Origin: an uncultured Blautia sp.
GTDB lineage: Bacteria; Bacillota; Clostridia; Lachnospirales; Lachnospiraceae
Reading direction: 5' to 3'
Assembly (NCBI GenBank): GCA_900541985.1
Contig: UQLX01000010.1
Span: 9,044 to 73,043, forward strand
Length of the DNA stretch: 64,000 nucleotides
Part shown: positions 8,446-16,583 of the stretch, piece by piece
How positions within the stretch are numbered: position 1 is the stretch's first letter
Layout: each line of letters opens with the position of its first letter
Notes under the pieces: model-generated
The model's input: the letters and a program-made list of their open reading frames with translations, nothing else
Databases searched by the model: none
What the model was told of the DNA's origin: nothing
Made by a program: the position numbers and the translations under genes

Positions 8446-8970
8446 ATGGAAAAAGAATTAGTAGAAGTATACTGTGGAAGTGCGAAGGGAAAGACCACAT
8501 TAGGTCTTGGTCAGAGCCTCCGTATTGCTGCCGAAGGCAGAAGCGTCATAATTATCCAGTTTCTGAAAGGACGGGAACGCCGTTCGGTTGATTTTCTGGA
8601 AAAACTGGATGATCTGGATATTAAGATTTTCCGTTTTGAAAAGCAGGATTGCTGTTATGATGATCTTACAGAGAATGAAAAGGAAGAAGAGCGATCCAAT
8701 ATTCTCAATGGTCTGAATTTTGCGCGGAAGGTGATCGTTACGCAGGAATGTGATTTCCTGCTTCTGGATGAGATTCTGGGAGTGATAGAACAGGGAATTG
8801 TTTCGGCAGATACGGTTGCGGAGATCCTTGAGCAGAGAGACAGAAGCATGCAGATTGTAATGACCGGTACGAATCTGCCGGAAGCTTTGAGACCTTATGT
8901 GGACAGGGTTGTAAGACTGACGGAAGATGAGACCGTATCAAATGATTCCGAAGTACAGCCGGAGCCGTGA
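8446..8970 (+). CDS. cobO: Corrinoid adenosyltransferase, CobO/BtuR type
   Basis: 174 residues. It transfers the adenosyl group of ATP to cob(I)alamin or cob(I)yrinate diamide. The P-loop is GSAKGKTTLGLG near residues 12-23, with IIIQFLKG after it and the DFLLLDEILG Walker B region; the C-terminus has MTGTNLPEALRPYVDRV, as in CobO. It is slightly shorter than E. coli BtuR and has a charged tail. AAGAGGAA precedes the start. No other cobalamin genes are near; it is followed 56 bases later by dapA, so it may simply serve B12-dependent enzymes elsewhere in the genome. Confidence 0.88.
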   Translation: MEKELVEVYCGSAKGKTTLGLGQSLRIAAEGRSVIIIQFLKGRERRSVDFLEKLDDLDIKIFRFEKQDCCYDDLTENEKEEERSNILNGLNFARKVIVTQECDFLLLDEILGVIEQGIVSADTVAEILEQRDRSMQIVMTGTNLPEALRPYVDRVVRLTEDETVSNDSEVQPEP

Positions 8971-9026
8971 TGCGGTAAAGCTGTCATTTGCATAATATAG
9001 TACAGAAGGATAAAGGAGGAACAGAT

Positions 9027-9920
9027 ATGGCTATTTTTAAGGGTGCAGGTGTTGCGATCGTTACGCCTATGCATGAAGACGGAAGTGTAAATTATGAGAA
9101 ACTGGAGGAGATTCTGGAGTATCAGATCGCAAACAGTACAGATGCCATTATCATCTGCGGAACTACAGGAGAGTCATCTACCATGACTCACGGAGAGCAT
9201 CTGAAGACAATCAAGTTTGCCATTGACAAAGTGGCAAAACGTGTTCCTGTAATCGCAGGTACAGGTTCTAATTGTACAGAAACAGCGATCATGCTGTCAA
9301 AAGAGGCGGCTTCTTATGGCGCGGATGCGCTTCTGATCGTAACGCCTTATTATAATAAGGCCACTCAGAAAGGTCTGATCGCACATTATACAGCAATCGC
9401 GGAAGCAGTGCCGGAAACACCAATCATTATGTACAATGTACCGAGTCGTACAGGCTGTAACCTTCAGCCGGCAACAGTAGCTGCGCTTGTTAAAAATGTT
9501 AAGAATATTGTCGGACTGAAAGCTGCCAGCGGCGATCTTTCTCAGATTGCCAAGACAGTGTCTCTGGCAGGAGAGGATCTGGAACTTTATTCTGGAAATG
9601 ATGATCAGGTTCTTCCCGTTCTGTCTCTTGGCGGACTTGGAGTAATTTCTGTACTTTCCAATGTTGCTCCCAAACAGACACATGATATGGTAATGAAATT
9701 CCTGGAGGGAGACATCAAAGAGGCAGCGAAGCTTCAGATTGAAGCGGTTCCTCTGGTAAATGCTCTGTTTTGTGAAGTAAATCCTATCCCGGTAAAAACA
9801 GCTATGAATATGATGGGAATGGAAGTAGGACCGCTCCGTATGCCTCTTTGTGAAATGGAAGAGAGCAATAAAGAGATCCTGAAAAAAGCAATGCTGGATT
9901 ATGGTCTGAAGCTTGCATAA
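9027..9920 (+). CDS. dapA: 4-hydroxy-tetrahydrodipicolinate synthase
   Basis: 297 residues from the ATG at 9027, which follows AAAGGAGGA; an in-frame ATG at 8988 lacks a ribosome site. It condenses pyruvate with aspartate semialdehyde, the first step towards diaminopimelate and lysine. Family marks: CGTTGESSTMTHGEH, TPYYNKATQKGL with the catalytic Tyr, YNVPSRTGCN, and the Schiff-base Lys in GLKAASGD. It is followed 23 bases later by dapB, the next enzyme. I see no lysine riboswitch upstream. Confidence 0.97.
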   Translation: MAIFKGAGVAIVTPMHEDGSVNYEKLEEILEYQIANSTDAIIICGTTGESSTMTHGEHLKTIKFAIDKVAKRVPVIAGTGSNCTETAIMLSKEAASYGADALLIVTPYYNKATQKGLIAHYTAIAEAVPETPIIMYNVPSRTGCNLQPATVAALVKNVKNIVGLKAASGDLSQIAKTVSLAGEDLELYSGNDDQVLPVLSLGGLGVISVLSNVAPKQTHDMVMKFLEGDIKEAAKLQIEAVPLVNALFCEVNPIPVKTAMNMMGMEVGPLRMPLCEMEESNKEILKKAMLDYGLKLA

Positions 9921-9943
9921 CCCCGCACAATGAGGAGGAAATT

Positions 9944-10705
9944 ATGATAAAGATTATGATGCACGGCTGCTGTGGACATATGGGGCAGGTGATCTCTGAA
10001 CTTGTAGAGAAAGATCCTGAGGCTCAGATCGTAGCAGGAGTGGATATTGCAGACAGAGGAAATACTTCTTATCCTGTATATACAGAGCTTTCTGTGTGTC
10101 AGGAGAAAATTGATGTGGTGATCGATTTTTCTTCTGCAAAAGCGGTAGATGCGCTTTTAGACTACTGTGCAGAAAGGAAGCTTCCGGTTGTTCTTTGTAC
10201 AACAGGTCTCAGCGAAGAGCAGCTTGCAAAGGTTGAGGAAACTGCGAAAAAAACAGCAGTGCTGAAATCTGCAAACATGTCTCTGGGAATCAACACGCTT
10301 CTGAAGCTGATTCAGGAGGCTGCCAGGGTTCTCGCAGCGGCAGGATTTGATATGGAGATCGTAGAGCGTCATCATCGTCTGAAGCTGGATGCGCCAAGCG
10401 GTACTGCTCTTGCTCTTGCAGACAGTCTCAATGAAGCAATGGGAAATGAATATAAATATGTATTCGACCGCAGCCAGAAAAGAGAAATGCGTTCTGACAG
10501 GGAGATTGGAATTTCTGCTGTCAGAGGCGGAACGATCGTGGGAGATCATGAAGTGATCTTTGCAGGCCCGGATGAGGTGATCGAGTTTAAGCATACTGCT
10601 TATTCCAAGGCCGTATTTGGCAAAGGCGCCGTAGAGGCTGCCAAATTTCTTGCAGGGAAACCTGTTGGAAAATACGATATGGCAGATGTGATCGAAGCGA
10701 AATAA
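9944..10705 (+). CDS. dapB: 4-hydroxy-tetrahydrodipicolinate reductase
   Basis: 253 residues, normal length. It reduces the DapA product with NAD(P)H to tetrahydrodipicolinate. The N-terminal Rossmann motif reads GCCGHMGQVI, and the substrate/active-site block is ERHHRLKLDAPSGTALALAD, with the catalytic His pair and Lys. GAGGAGGAA precedes the start. The cobO-dapA-dapB set ends in a strong terminator. Confidence 0.97.
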   Translation: MIKIMMHGCCGHMGQVISELVEKDPEAQIVAGVDIADRGNTSYPVYTELSVCQEKIDVVIDFSSAKAVDALLDYCAERKLPVVLCTTGLSEEQLAKVEETAKKTAVLKSANMSLGINTLLKLIQEAARVLAAAGFDMEIVERHHRLKLDAPSGTALALADSLNEAMGNEYKYVFDRSQKREMRSDREIGISAVRGGTIVGDHEVIFAGPDEVIEFKHTAYSKAVFGKGAVEAAKFLAGKPVGKYDMADVIEAK

Positions 10706-10782
10706 AGATATATAAAAATTTCTGTTTGTGGGGAGGAACGGGCTTTTGTTTCCTGTTACCCACAGACGATGCATATGAGAAG

Positions 10783-10848
10783 AAGGCAGATCATGTGCTG
10801 TGTTTCCTGGGAAACCTCGCAAGGCACGATGATCTGCCTTTTTCTTTT
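10783..10848 (+). terminator. Terminator after dapB
   Basis: AAGGCAGATCAT (10783-10794) pairs with ATGATCTGCCTT (10829-10840), with GTGC/GCAC and TTTCC/GGAAA pairings inside, followed by TTTCTTTTT. It closes the dap transcript. Confidence 0.85.
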
Positions 10849-10898
10849 TACTTCTGAATATGGGCAACAGCCAGGGATTCATAAGGAGAAAAAGATCA

Positions 10899-11717
10899 AT
10901 GAGTGAAATAAATATACAGAATCTGACCAGAGATTACGGTTCGGGTAAAGGAATATTTAATGTATCTATTCAGGTAGAAAAAGGAGAGGTTTTCGGATTT
11001 CTGGGTCCAAACGGAGCCGGAAAAACCACAACGATCCGTCATTTGATGGGATTTATCAAACCCAGGGAGGGAAGCTGCCAGATCCAGGGACTGGACTGCT
11101 GGAGGAATCGTGATGTGATTCAAAGCAGATTAGGGTATATTCCCGGAGAAATCAGTTTCTTCGATGATATGACAGGAAACGAATTTCTGAAGTTTCTATC
11201 GGATTACCGAAAGATAAAAAAGGACAACCGGATACAGGAAATGCTGGAACGATTTGAATTAGATCCCAGAGGCAAGATCAAAAAAATGAGTAAGGGAATG
11301 AAACAGAAGCTTGGTATTGCAGCGGCTTTTATGCACAACCCTGAGATACTGATCCTGGATGAGCCTACCAGCGGACTTGATCCACTGATGCAGAACCGTT
11401 TTGTTGAACTGATTGCAGAAGAAAAAAAGAAAGGGAAAACCATTCTTTTATCAAGTCATATGTTTGAGGAGGTGGAGGGCACCTGTGACCGTATCGGTAT
11501 GATCCGCAACGGAAAGCTGGCTGCAGTTGATCTGGTTGAAACATTGAGAGAACGTCATATGCGCACCTATACAGTTCATTTGGACTCCCCGGAACTTGCG
11601 AGAGACTTTGCCGGAGATTTTAATGGAATATGCGATGGAAGTACGGTTACCGTATCTGCCAAACAAAGTCTTGAAACAATTTTTATGAACTATTACGGAG
11701 GTGACCAAAATGCTTAA
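10899..11717 (+). CDS. ABC transporter ATP-binding protein
   Basis: 272 residues from the ATG at 10899, behind AAGGAG; the longer frame from 10860 overlaps the dapB terminator tail and has no ribosome site. Walker A is GPNGAGKTTTI, the signature is MSKGMKQKLGIAAA (a variant of LSGGQ), Walker B is ILILDEPTSGLD, and the switch His is in LLSSHMFEEV. This is the type that powers ABC-2 exporters of drugs, peptides or lipids. It overlaps the permease gene by 8 bases, so the two form one transporter. Substrate unknown. Confidence 0.93.
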   Translation: MSEINIQNLTRDYGSGKGIFNVSIQVEKGEVFGFLGPNGAGKTTTIRHLMGFIKPREGSCQIQGLDCWRNRDVIQSRLGYIPGEISFFDDMTGNEFLKFLSDYRKIKKDNRIQEMLERFELDPRGKIKKMSKGMKQKLGIAAAFMHNPEILILDEPTSGLDPLMQNRFVELIAEEKKKGKTILLSSHMFEEVEGTCDRIGMIRNGKLAAVDLVETLRERHMRTYTVHLDSPELARDFAGDFNGICDGSTVTVSAKQSLETIFMNYYGGDQNA

Positions 11718-12369
11718 TATGGCTCTGTATAAGCGGGAAATGAAAGGCAGTCTGAAGATGCTGGTCATATTTGCTGCTGTCATTTCGCTGTATGTTTCTG
11801 TTATCATCAGTATGTATGACCCGGAGATGATGAAAACACTGGACAGCTTTTATAAAATTATGCCGGAACTTATGGCATCCGTTGGAATGACTGCAGGAGC
11901 GACAAGTCTGATTGGATTTATGATCTCATACCTCTATGGATTTATATTATTGATTTTTCCTATGATTTTCTGCATTTTGCGCGGAAATGCCCTGATCGCC
12001 AGGTATGCGGACAAGGGCTCCATGGTCACTTTGCTGGCGGCTCCGATAAAACGCAGAACTGTTGCAGCGACGCAGGCGTCTGTTCTTATCAGCGGAATAC
12101 TGCTGCTTGTTATTTATACTACCGGACTGGAAATCGTAATTGCTGAAATAGGTTTTCCAAATGCGCTTGTAATATCAGAACTGCTGAAATTAAATATCGC
12201 TCTTTTGTGCCTGCTTTTATTTATCGGGAGCATCTGTTTTCTTGCTTCCTGCATTTTTTCAGAGACAAAATACATCATTGCTTTTGGCGCAGGTATTCTT
12301 GGAGCCGGCGCAGTCGGGATTTATATGATCGGGATTCTGATATTCTGCAAAAAAGATTTACATATCTGA
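11710..12369 (+). CDS. ABC-2 type permease, short form
   Basis: 219 residues from the ATG at 11710, behind GGAGGTGA; the GTG at 11701 lies inside that site. About six hydrophobic segments are visible, starting with LVIFAAVISLYVSVIIS and ending with ILGAGAVGIYMIGILIFC then KKDLHI, the usual C-terminus of this permease type. The ATG lies inside the end of the ATPase gene, so translation is coupled. Together they would form a homodimeric exporter. No substrate can be named. Confidence 0.85.
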   Translation: MLNMALYKREMKGSLKMLVIFAAVISLYVSVIISMYDPEMMKTLDSFYKIMPELMASVGMTAGATSLIGFMISYLYGFILLIFPMIFCILRGNALIARYADKGSMVTLLAAPIKRRTVAATQASVLISGILLLVIYTTGLEIVIAEIGFPNALVISELLKLNIALLCLLLFIGSICFLASCIFSETKYIIAFGAGILGAGAVGIYMIGILIFCKKDLHI

Positions 12370-12380
12370 TATCTCTTTTT

Positions 12381-12414
12381 AAGTCCTGAATCGGCTTTTG
12401 CAGAAGAAGGACTT
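12381..12414 (+). terminator. Weak hairpin after the ABC permease
   Basis: AAGTCCT (12381-12387) and AGGACTT (12408-12414), followed by ATAAATTTTAT. Short stem and poor U-run, so only a tentative terminator. Confidence 0.3.
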
Positions 12415-12511
12415 ATAAATTTTATGGTAGAAATTTCCTTTGATATTATTTTGCAAACTGCACATATTATCTGTATCAGATATAAAATCCAAGAAAAGGA
12501 GACGGATCAGT

Positions 12512-12865
12512 ATGAAAAAATTAAAAAGGATTATGACAGGTATGATGCTGGTGCTTGCCCTGGGGGCGTTTACAGCCTGCGGAGAAAACACAGATAATAA
12601 TGCAGATGAATCAGGAACCATGACAGACAATAAAGGAAATTCTGACAGCACAGAGCAGGATAACAGGAAACCGGAAGACACCAACAAGGATACGGGAAAC
12701 GCTATGGAAGGTAATGATACCACAGATGAAAATAAAAATCCGGACAGAAATGATGATACCATTTCCGGTGAGCTTGGAAACAGCGTAAAAGATCTGGGTG
12801 ATGGTGTAGGAAATGCAGTGGAGGATCTGGGCGATGCCGCAGACAACGCTGTAGAGGGAAGATAA
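12512..12865 (+). CDS. Small acidic lipoprotein, function unknown
   Basis: 117 residues from the ATG at 12512, behind AAAAGGAG; a longer frame from 12440 has no ribosome site. MKKLKRIMTGMMLVLALG then FTAC is a lipoprotein signal with the modified Cys near residue 23. The rest is low-complexity, rich in Asp, Asn, Glu, Gly and Thr. Near the C-terminus are amphipathic repeats (SVKDLGDGVGNAVEDLGDAADNAV, positions about 90-113). Exported and membrane-anchored, but I know no function. Confidence 0.7.
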   Translation: MKKLKRIMTGMMLVLALGAFTACGENTDNNADESGTMTDNKGNSDSTEQDNRKPEDTNKDTGNAMEGNDTTDENKNPDRNDDTISGELGNSVKDLGDGVGNAVEDLGDAADNAVEGR

Positions 12866-12905
12866 GGTTGCGAAGGAAATAAAATTATATTATGATATCT
12901 GCATA

Positions 12906-12940
12906 CCGGAAAAAGCAGTAGTTTCAGCGGCTTTTTCCGG
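12906..12940 (+). terminator. Hairpin between the lipoprotein and hisA
   Basis: CCGGAAAAAGC (12906-12916) pairs with GCTTTTTCCGG (12930-12940). The T-run lies inside the right arm, so it could end transcription or act as a stem just upstream of hisA. Confidence 0.45.
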
Positions 12941-12968
12941 CTGCTTATACTTATGAGGAGGGAGCATA

Positions 12969-13748
12969 ATGCGATTTCGTCCGTGTATTGATATACATAA
13001 TGGCAAGGTGAAACAGATTGTAGGAGGAAGCCTGAAGGATGCCGGAGATCAGGCGCGGGAAAATTTTGTTTCAGAGCAGGATGCGGCTTTTTATGCGGCT
13101 CTGTACAGAGATGCAGGAATCAGAGGAGGACATGTGATCCTTTTGAATCCGGAGAGTTCTCCGTATTTTGAAGAAACCAGGAAGCAGGCGCTAAAGGCAC
13201 TGAAAACATTTCCCGGAGGTCTGCAGATCGGCGGCGGGGTACGTCCGGACAATGCACAGCAGTATCTGGATGCAGGGGCAAGTCATGTGATCGTGACTTC
13301 CTATGTGTTCCGGGAGGGCAGATTGTGCTGGGAAAACCTGGAAAAAATGGAAAGAGAAGCCGGGAAAGAGCATCTTGTCCTGGATCTCAGCTGCCGTAAA
13401 AAGGACGGCGCATACTACATCGTTACAGACCGCTGGCAGAAATTTACAGATGTGGAAGTGACACCGGAAAGGATGAGGGGGCTTGGCAGCCACTGCGATG
13501 AGTTTCTGATTCATGCAGTAGATGTGGAAGGTAAGGCTTCCGGTATAGAGACGGAGCTTGCAGAGATTCTTGCGGAGTATGGAGAAAAACCGGTTACCTA
13601 TGCAGGCGGAGTAGGCTGTATGGAGGATATCCGGCTTTTGAAGGTGCATGGCAGGGGACGGCTGGATGTAACCGTAGGAAGCGCCCTGGATCTTTTTGGA
13701 GGGAGTATTCCCTTCTGCGAATTGAAGGAATTAGACAAAATGCTTTGA
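12969..13748 (+). CDS. hisA: Phosphoribosylformimino-AICAR phosphate isomerase, eukaryotic (HIS6) type
   Basis: 259 residues; GAGGAGGGAG precedes the start. It isomerises ProFAR to PRFAR in histidine synthesis. The sequence is much closer to yeast HIS6 than to ordinary bacterial HisA: RFRPCIDIHNGKVKQIVGGS at the N-terminus, LDLSCRKKDG, DEFLIHAVDVEGKASGI, and VTVGSALDLFGG at the C-terminus. The TIM-barrel acid residues (Asp in CIDIHNG and in HAVDVEG) are present. It stands outside a his operon, between a lipoprotein and a radical SAM gene. Confidence 0.9.
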   Translation: MRFRPCIDIHNGKVKQIVGGSLKDAGDQARENFVSEQDAAFYAALYRDAGIRGGHVILLNPESSPYFEETRKQALKALKTFPGGLQIGGGVRPDNAQQYLDAGASHVIVTSYVFREGRLCWENLEKMEREAGKEHLVLDLSCRKKDGAYYIVTDRWQKFTDVEVTPERMRGLGSHCDEFLIHAVDVEGKASGIETELAEILAEYGEKPVTYAGGVGCMEDIRLLKVHGRGRLDVTVGSALDLFGGSIPFCELKELDKML

Positions 13749-13883
13749 ATGATAAAAAACTAAACACTGCCCTGCTTTTGTTTATGGAAAAAAGTATATT
13801 TCCGCCTATAATGAAAGCTATACAAATTGATAAGTAAAAACAGGTACCGTTTTGGAAGCGTACATTACAGGGAGGAATTGCAG

Positions 13884-15269
13884 ATGAGCAGAATCGCACA
13901 CGCAGCAGGCAGAAAAGTTTTTTTAGGAATCGTAGGGCATGAACTCAGTCAGATCAATAAAGACCGTCAGGGCGCTTATGAAAAAATCCTTGACACTGCG
14001 GAAAAATATATGAATGAATTTGATCTGGGGATCAACTGGGAGTATTTAAGACGGGTGACTTTAAATCCGGAATATACACTGAACCGTTATGTAAGCTCTA
14101 TGGTGGAGGAACTTCATCCCAATGTTCTGAAGACGACTCTTGTGAATCTGGGATATGAGGCGTTTTATCATGGCACAAAAACCATTCGTGAAATGAGAAA
14201 AGTACATAACTGCAATATCCCCTGGATCATTCTCATGGATCCTACCAGCGCGTGCAATCTTCACTGTACAGGATGCTGGGCGGCAGAATACGGAAACAAG
14301 CTGAATCTTACCTTTGAAGAAATGGATTCTGTCATTACTCAGGGAAAAGAGCTTGGTGTGTATTTCTATATGCTGACAGGCGGAGAACCGATGGTACGCA
14401 AAAAAGACGTGATCGCACTCTGCAAAAAGCATAACGACTGTGTATTTCTTGCTTACACAAATGGTACTCTTGTAGACGAAGAGCTCTGTCATCAGATGCA
14501 GGAAGCAGGAAACCTGTTCCTGGCGCTGAGTCTGGAAGGAAAGCCGGAAGTAAATGATCTGCGCCGTGGTGAGGGTGTTTATGGAAAAGTCATGCATGCT
14601 ATGGAACTTCTGAAGAAGAACGGTCTTGTTTTTGGTACCTCGATCTGCTATACCAGTCAGAATATTGACAGTGTGACAAGCGATGAGTTTGTAAATATGC
14701 TGGTGGAAAAAGGCTGCCGTTATTCTCTGTATTTTCACTATATGCCGGTTGGAAACGATGCTTCTCTGGAACTTCTTCCAACAGCAGAACAGAGAGTTTA
14801 TATGCATGACAGAGTAAGAGAAATCCGCAATATGGAACATGGGCCGGGACTGTTTACCATGGACTTCCAGAATGACGGAGAGTTTGTGGGAGGATGCATT
14901 GCAGGAGGCAGAAATTACTTCCATATTAATGCCAATGGAGATGCGGAACCCTGTGTGTTTATCCATTATTCCAATGGAAATATCCGGGAAAATACCATCC
15001 TGGAGATCCTGAAGCAGCCGTTATTTATGGCATACCATAACAATCAGCCGTTTAATGAGAATATGCTTCGCCCATGTCCGATGCTGGAGAATCCGGAGAT
15101 CCTCCAGAGACTTGTAAAAGAATCCGGAGCACATTCCACAGACCTGCAGTCTCCGGAAACAGCAGAGCATCTTTGCGGAAAGTGCACCGCCTATGCGCAG
15201 CAGTGGACACCGGACGCGGACAGACTGTGGAAAGAAACTCAGGAGAAAAAAGCTGCAAAGATACGATAA
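13884..15269 (+). CDS. Radical SAM protein with SPASM-like C-terminus
   Basis: 461 residues from the ATG at 13884, behind GGGAGG; a frame from 13827 has no ribosome site. Residues 1-115 are an extra helical domain. The cluster motif is DPTSACNLHCTGCWA (CxxxCxxC, about residues 131-138), followed by the SAM-binding TGGEPMVRK. Towards the C-terminus, further Cys residues in EPCVFIHYSNGN, RPCPMLENP and HLCGKCTAYAQQ suggest auxiliary iron-sulfur ligands as in SPASM proteins. No peptide precursor or obvious partner lies nearby, so the substrate is unknown. A TATAAT at 13807-13812 may belong to its promoter. Confidence 0.8.
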   Translation: MSRIAHAAGRKVFLGIVGHELSQINKDRQGAYEKILDTAEKYMNEFDLGINWEYLRRVTLNPEYTLNRYVSSMVEELHPNVLKTTLVNLGYEAFYHGTKTIREMRKVHNCNIPWIILMDPTSACNLHCTGCWAAEYGNKLNLTFEEMDSVITQGKELGVYFYMLTGGEPMVRKKDVIALCKKHNDCVFLAYTNGTLVDEELCHQMQEAGNLFLALSLEGKPEVNDLRRGEGVYGKVMHAMELLKKNGLVFGTSICYTSQNIDSVTSDEFVNMLVEKGCRYSLYFHYMPVGNDASLELLPTAEQRVYMHDRVREIRNMEHGPGLFTMDFQNDGEFVGGCIAGGRNYFHINANGDAEPCVFIHYSNGNIRENTILEILKQPLFMAYHNNQPFNENMLRPCPMLENPEILQRLVKESGAHSTDLQSPETAEHLCGKCTAYAQQWTPDADRLWKETQEKKAAKIR

Positions 15270-15313
15270 AATGAATCTGTCAGAAGATCAGAACCCTGAC
15301 AGGATATTTTAAC

Positions 15314-15375
15314 AGCCGTATGGTCGGTTGGGAAAGAGATGTTTTCCCGGCTGACTGTATGGCTTTTTATCTTTT
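15314..15375 (+). terminator. Strong terminator after the radical SAM gene
   Basis: A 19-base stem (arms 15314-15332 and 15346-15364, several G-U pairs) followed by TTTTTATCTTTT. A smaller CTGTCAG/CTGACAG hairpin lies just upstream (15277-15302). Confidence 0.85.
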
Positions 15376-15466
15376 GGGGTTTTCTTTTGAACATATTTGT
15401 ATTAGAATGAAAAGGACATAAAGATCAGACGGACAGATAGAAATAAAGGAAGATGGGAGAATCTAT

Positions 15467-16243
15467 ATGAAGGTTGTTATTCTGGCAGGAGGATTTGGAA
15501 CAAGGATCAGTGAAGAAAGCCATCTGAAGCCCAAGCCAATGATTGAGATCGGAGAAAAACCTATCTTATGGCATATTATGAAAATGTATTCTCATTATGG
15601 ATTTAATGAGTTTGTTATCTGCTGCGGCTATAAGCAGCATGTGATCAAAGAATGGTTTGCAGACTACTATCTGCATAACAGCAACATTACCTTTGACTTT
15701 ACACAGGAAAACAAGATGATCGTTCACAACAATACGCTGGAACCATGGAAGGTGACGCTGGTGGATACGGGATTGTATACCATGACAGGAGGACGTATCA
15801 AAAGAGTCAGGGAATATCTGGACGGAGATACCTTTATGCTGACCTATGGGGACGGAGTCGCAGATGTGAACATAAAAGAACTTCTGGAATACCACAGATC
15901 TCATGGCAAAATGGCAACGATCACAGCTGCCCAGCCGGGAGGTCGTTTTGGTATCCTTGATATCTGTGAGGACGGTACCATTACAAACTTTAAAGAGAAG
16001 AAAAAAGAGGACGGAGGCTGGATCAATGCCGGATTTATGGTACTTGAACCGGAGATTATGGATCTGATAGAGGGAGATTCCACAGTGTTTGAGAAGGAAC
16101 CTCTTGTAGAGGCAGCACGCAGCGGACAGCTGAATGCATACCGTCATAAAGGATTCTGGCAGTGCATGGATACGCTCCGGGAGAAGAATTATCTGGAAGA
16201 GCTGTGGCAGAAAGGAAATGCACCGTGGAAGGTATGGGAATAA
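15467..16243 (+). CDS. rfbF: Glucose-1-phosphate cytidylyltransferase
   Basis: 258 residues, the usual length. It makes CDP-glucose from CTP and glucose-1-phosphate, the first step of CDP-3,6-dideoxyhexose synthesis. The nucleotidyl-transfer motif is LAGGFGTRISEESHLKPKPM at residues 5-24, followed by EIGEKPILWHIMK; LTYGDGVADVN carries the metal-binding Asp, and the end has HKGFWQCMDTLREKN. GGGAG precedes the start. The next two enzymes of the pathway (rfbG, rfbH) lie 22 kb away at 38.6 kb. Only a small BFD-type ferredoxin follows it here, 33 bases on. Confidence 0.95.
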   Translation: MKVVILAGGFGTRISEESHLKPKPMIEIGEKPILWHIMKMYSHYGFNEFVICCGYKQHVIKEWFADYYLHNSNITFDFTQENKMIVHNNTLEPWKVTLVDTGLYTMTGGRIKRVREYLDGDTFMLTYGDGVADVNIKELLEYHRSHGKMATITAAQPGGRFGILDICEDGTITNFKEKKKEDGGWINAGFMVLEPEIMDLIEGDSTVFEKEPLVEAARSGQLNAYRHKGFWQCMDTLREKNYLEELWQKGNAPWKVWE

Positions 16244-16276
16244 ATTATAATATAAATCAGAAAGAGAGGATACTCT

Positions 16277-16462
16277 ATGAATCGAAAAAAAGAAGCGTGC
16301 CATTGTAAGAATATTACGTATGGAATGATAGAAGATGCCATCAAGGCAGGTGCAAAGGATTTTGAAGAAGTACAGAAGGCAACGGGATTTGGAACAGGAT
16401 GCGGAAAGTGCAGAGATTTTATCCGCTGCCTGGTAAGAGATATTCTGGAGGAGAATTCCTGA
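16277..16462 (+). CDS. BFD-like [2Fe-2S] protein
   Basis: 61 residues. The four cysteines C8, C10, C42 and C45 (CHC then GTGCGKC) match the CxC-x31-CxxC spacing of bacterioferritin-associated ferredoxin-like domains, which carry a [2Fe-2S] cluster. AGAGAGGA precedes the start. It follows rfbF by 33 bases and shares its transcript up to the terminator at 16502. Such domains shuttle electrons or sense iron. Whether it serves RfbH, which needs an outside electron donor, is speculation from position. Confidence 0.8.
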   Translation: MNRKKEACHCKNITYGMIEDAIKAGAKDFEEVQKATGFGTGCGKCRDFIRCLVRDILEENS

Positions 16463-16501
16463 AAAGGACTGCCTTTTCTATATAGAACAGGTATCCTGAA
16501 T

Positions 16502-16558
16502 AAAAAAGCCATGGTTTCCGGTATGACAGAAAATACCGGAAACTATGGCTTTTTTTTT
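16502..16558. terminator. Bidirectional terminator between the ferredoxin and FUSC genes
   Basis: AAAAAAGCCAT then GTTTCCGGTAT (16502-16522) pairs with ATACCGGAAAC then ATGGCTTTTTT (ending near 16558), leaving an 8-base loop. T-runs on both sides serve the converging genes. Confidence 0.9.
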
Positions 16559-16583
16559 AATTTTTTTTATGATTTCAGAAAAA

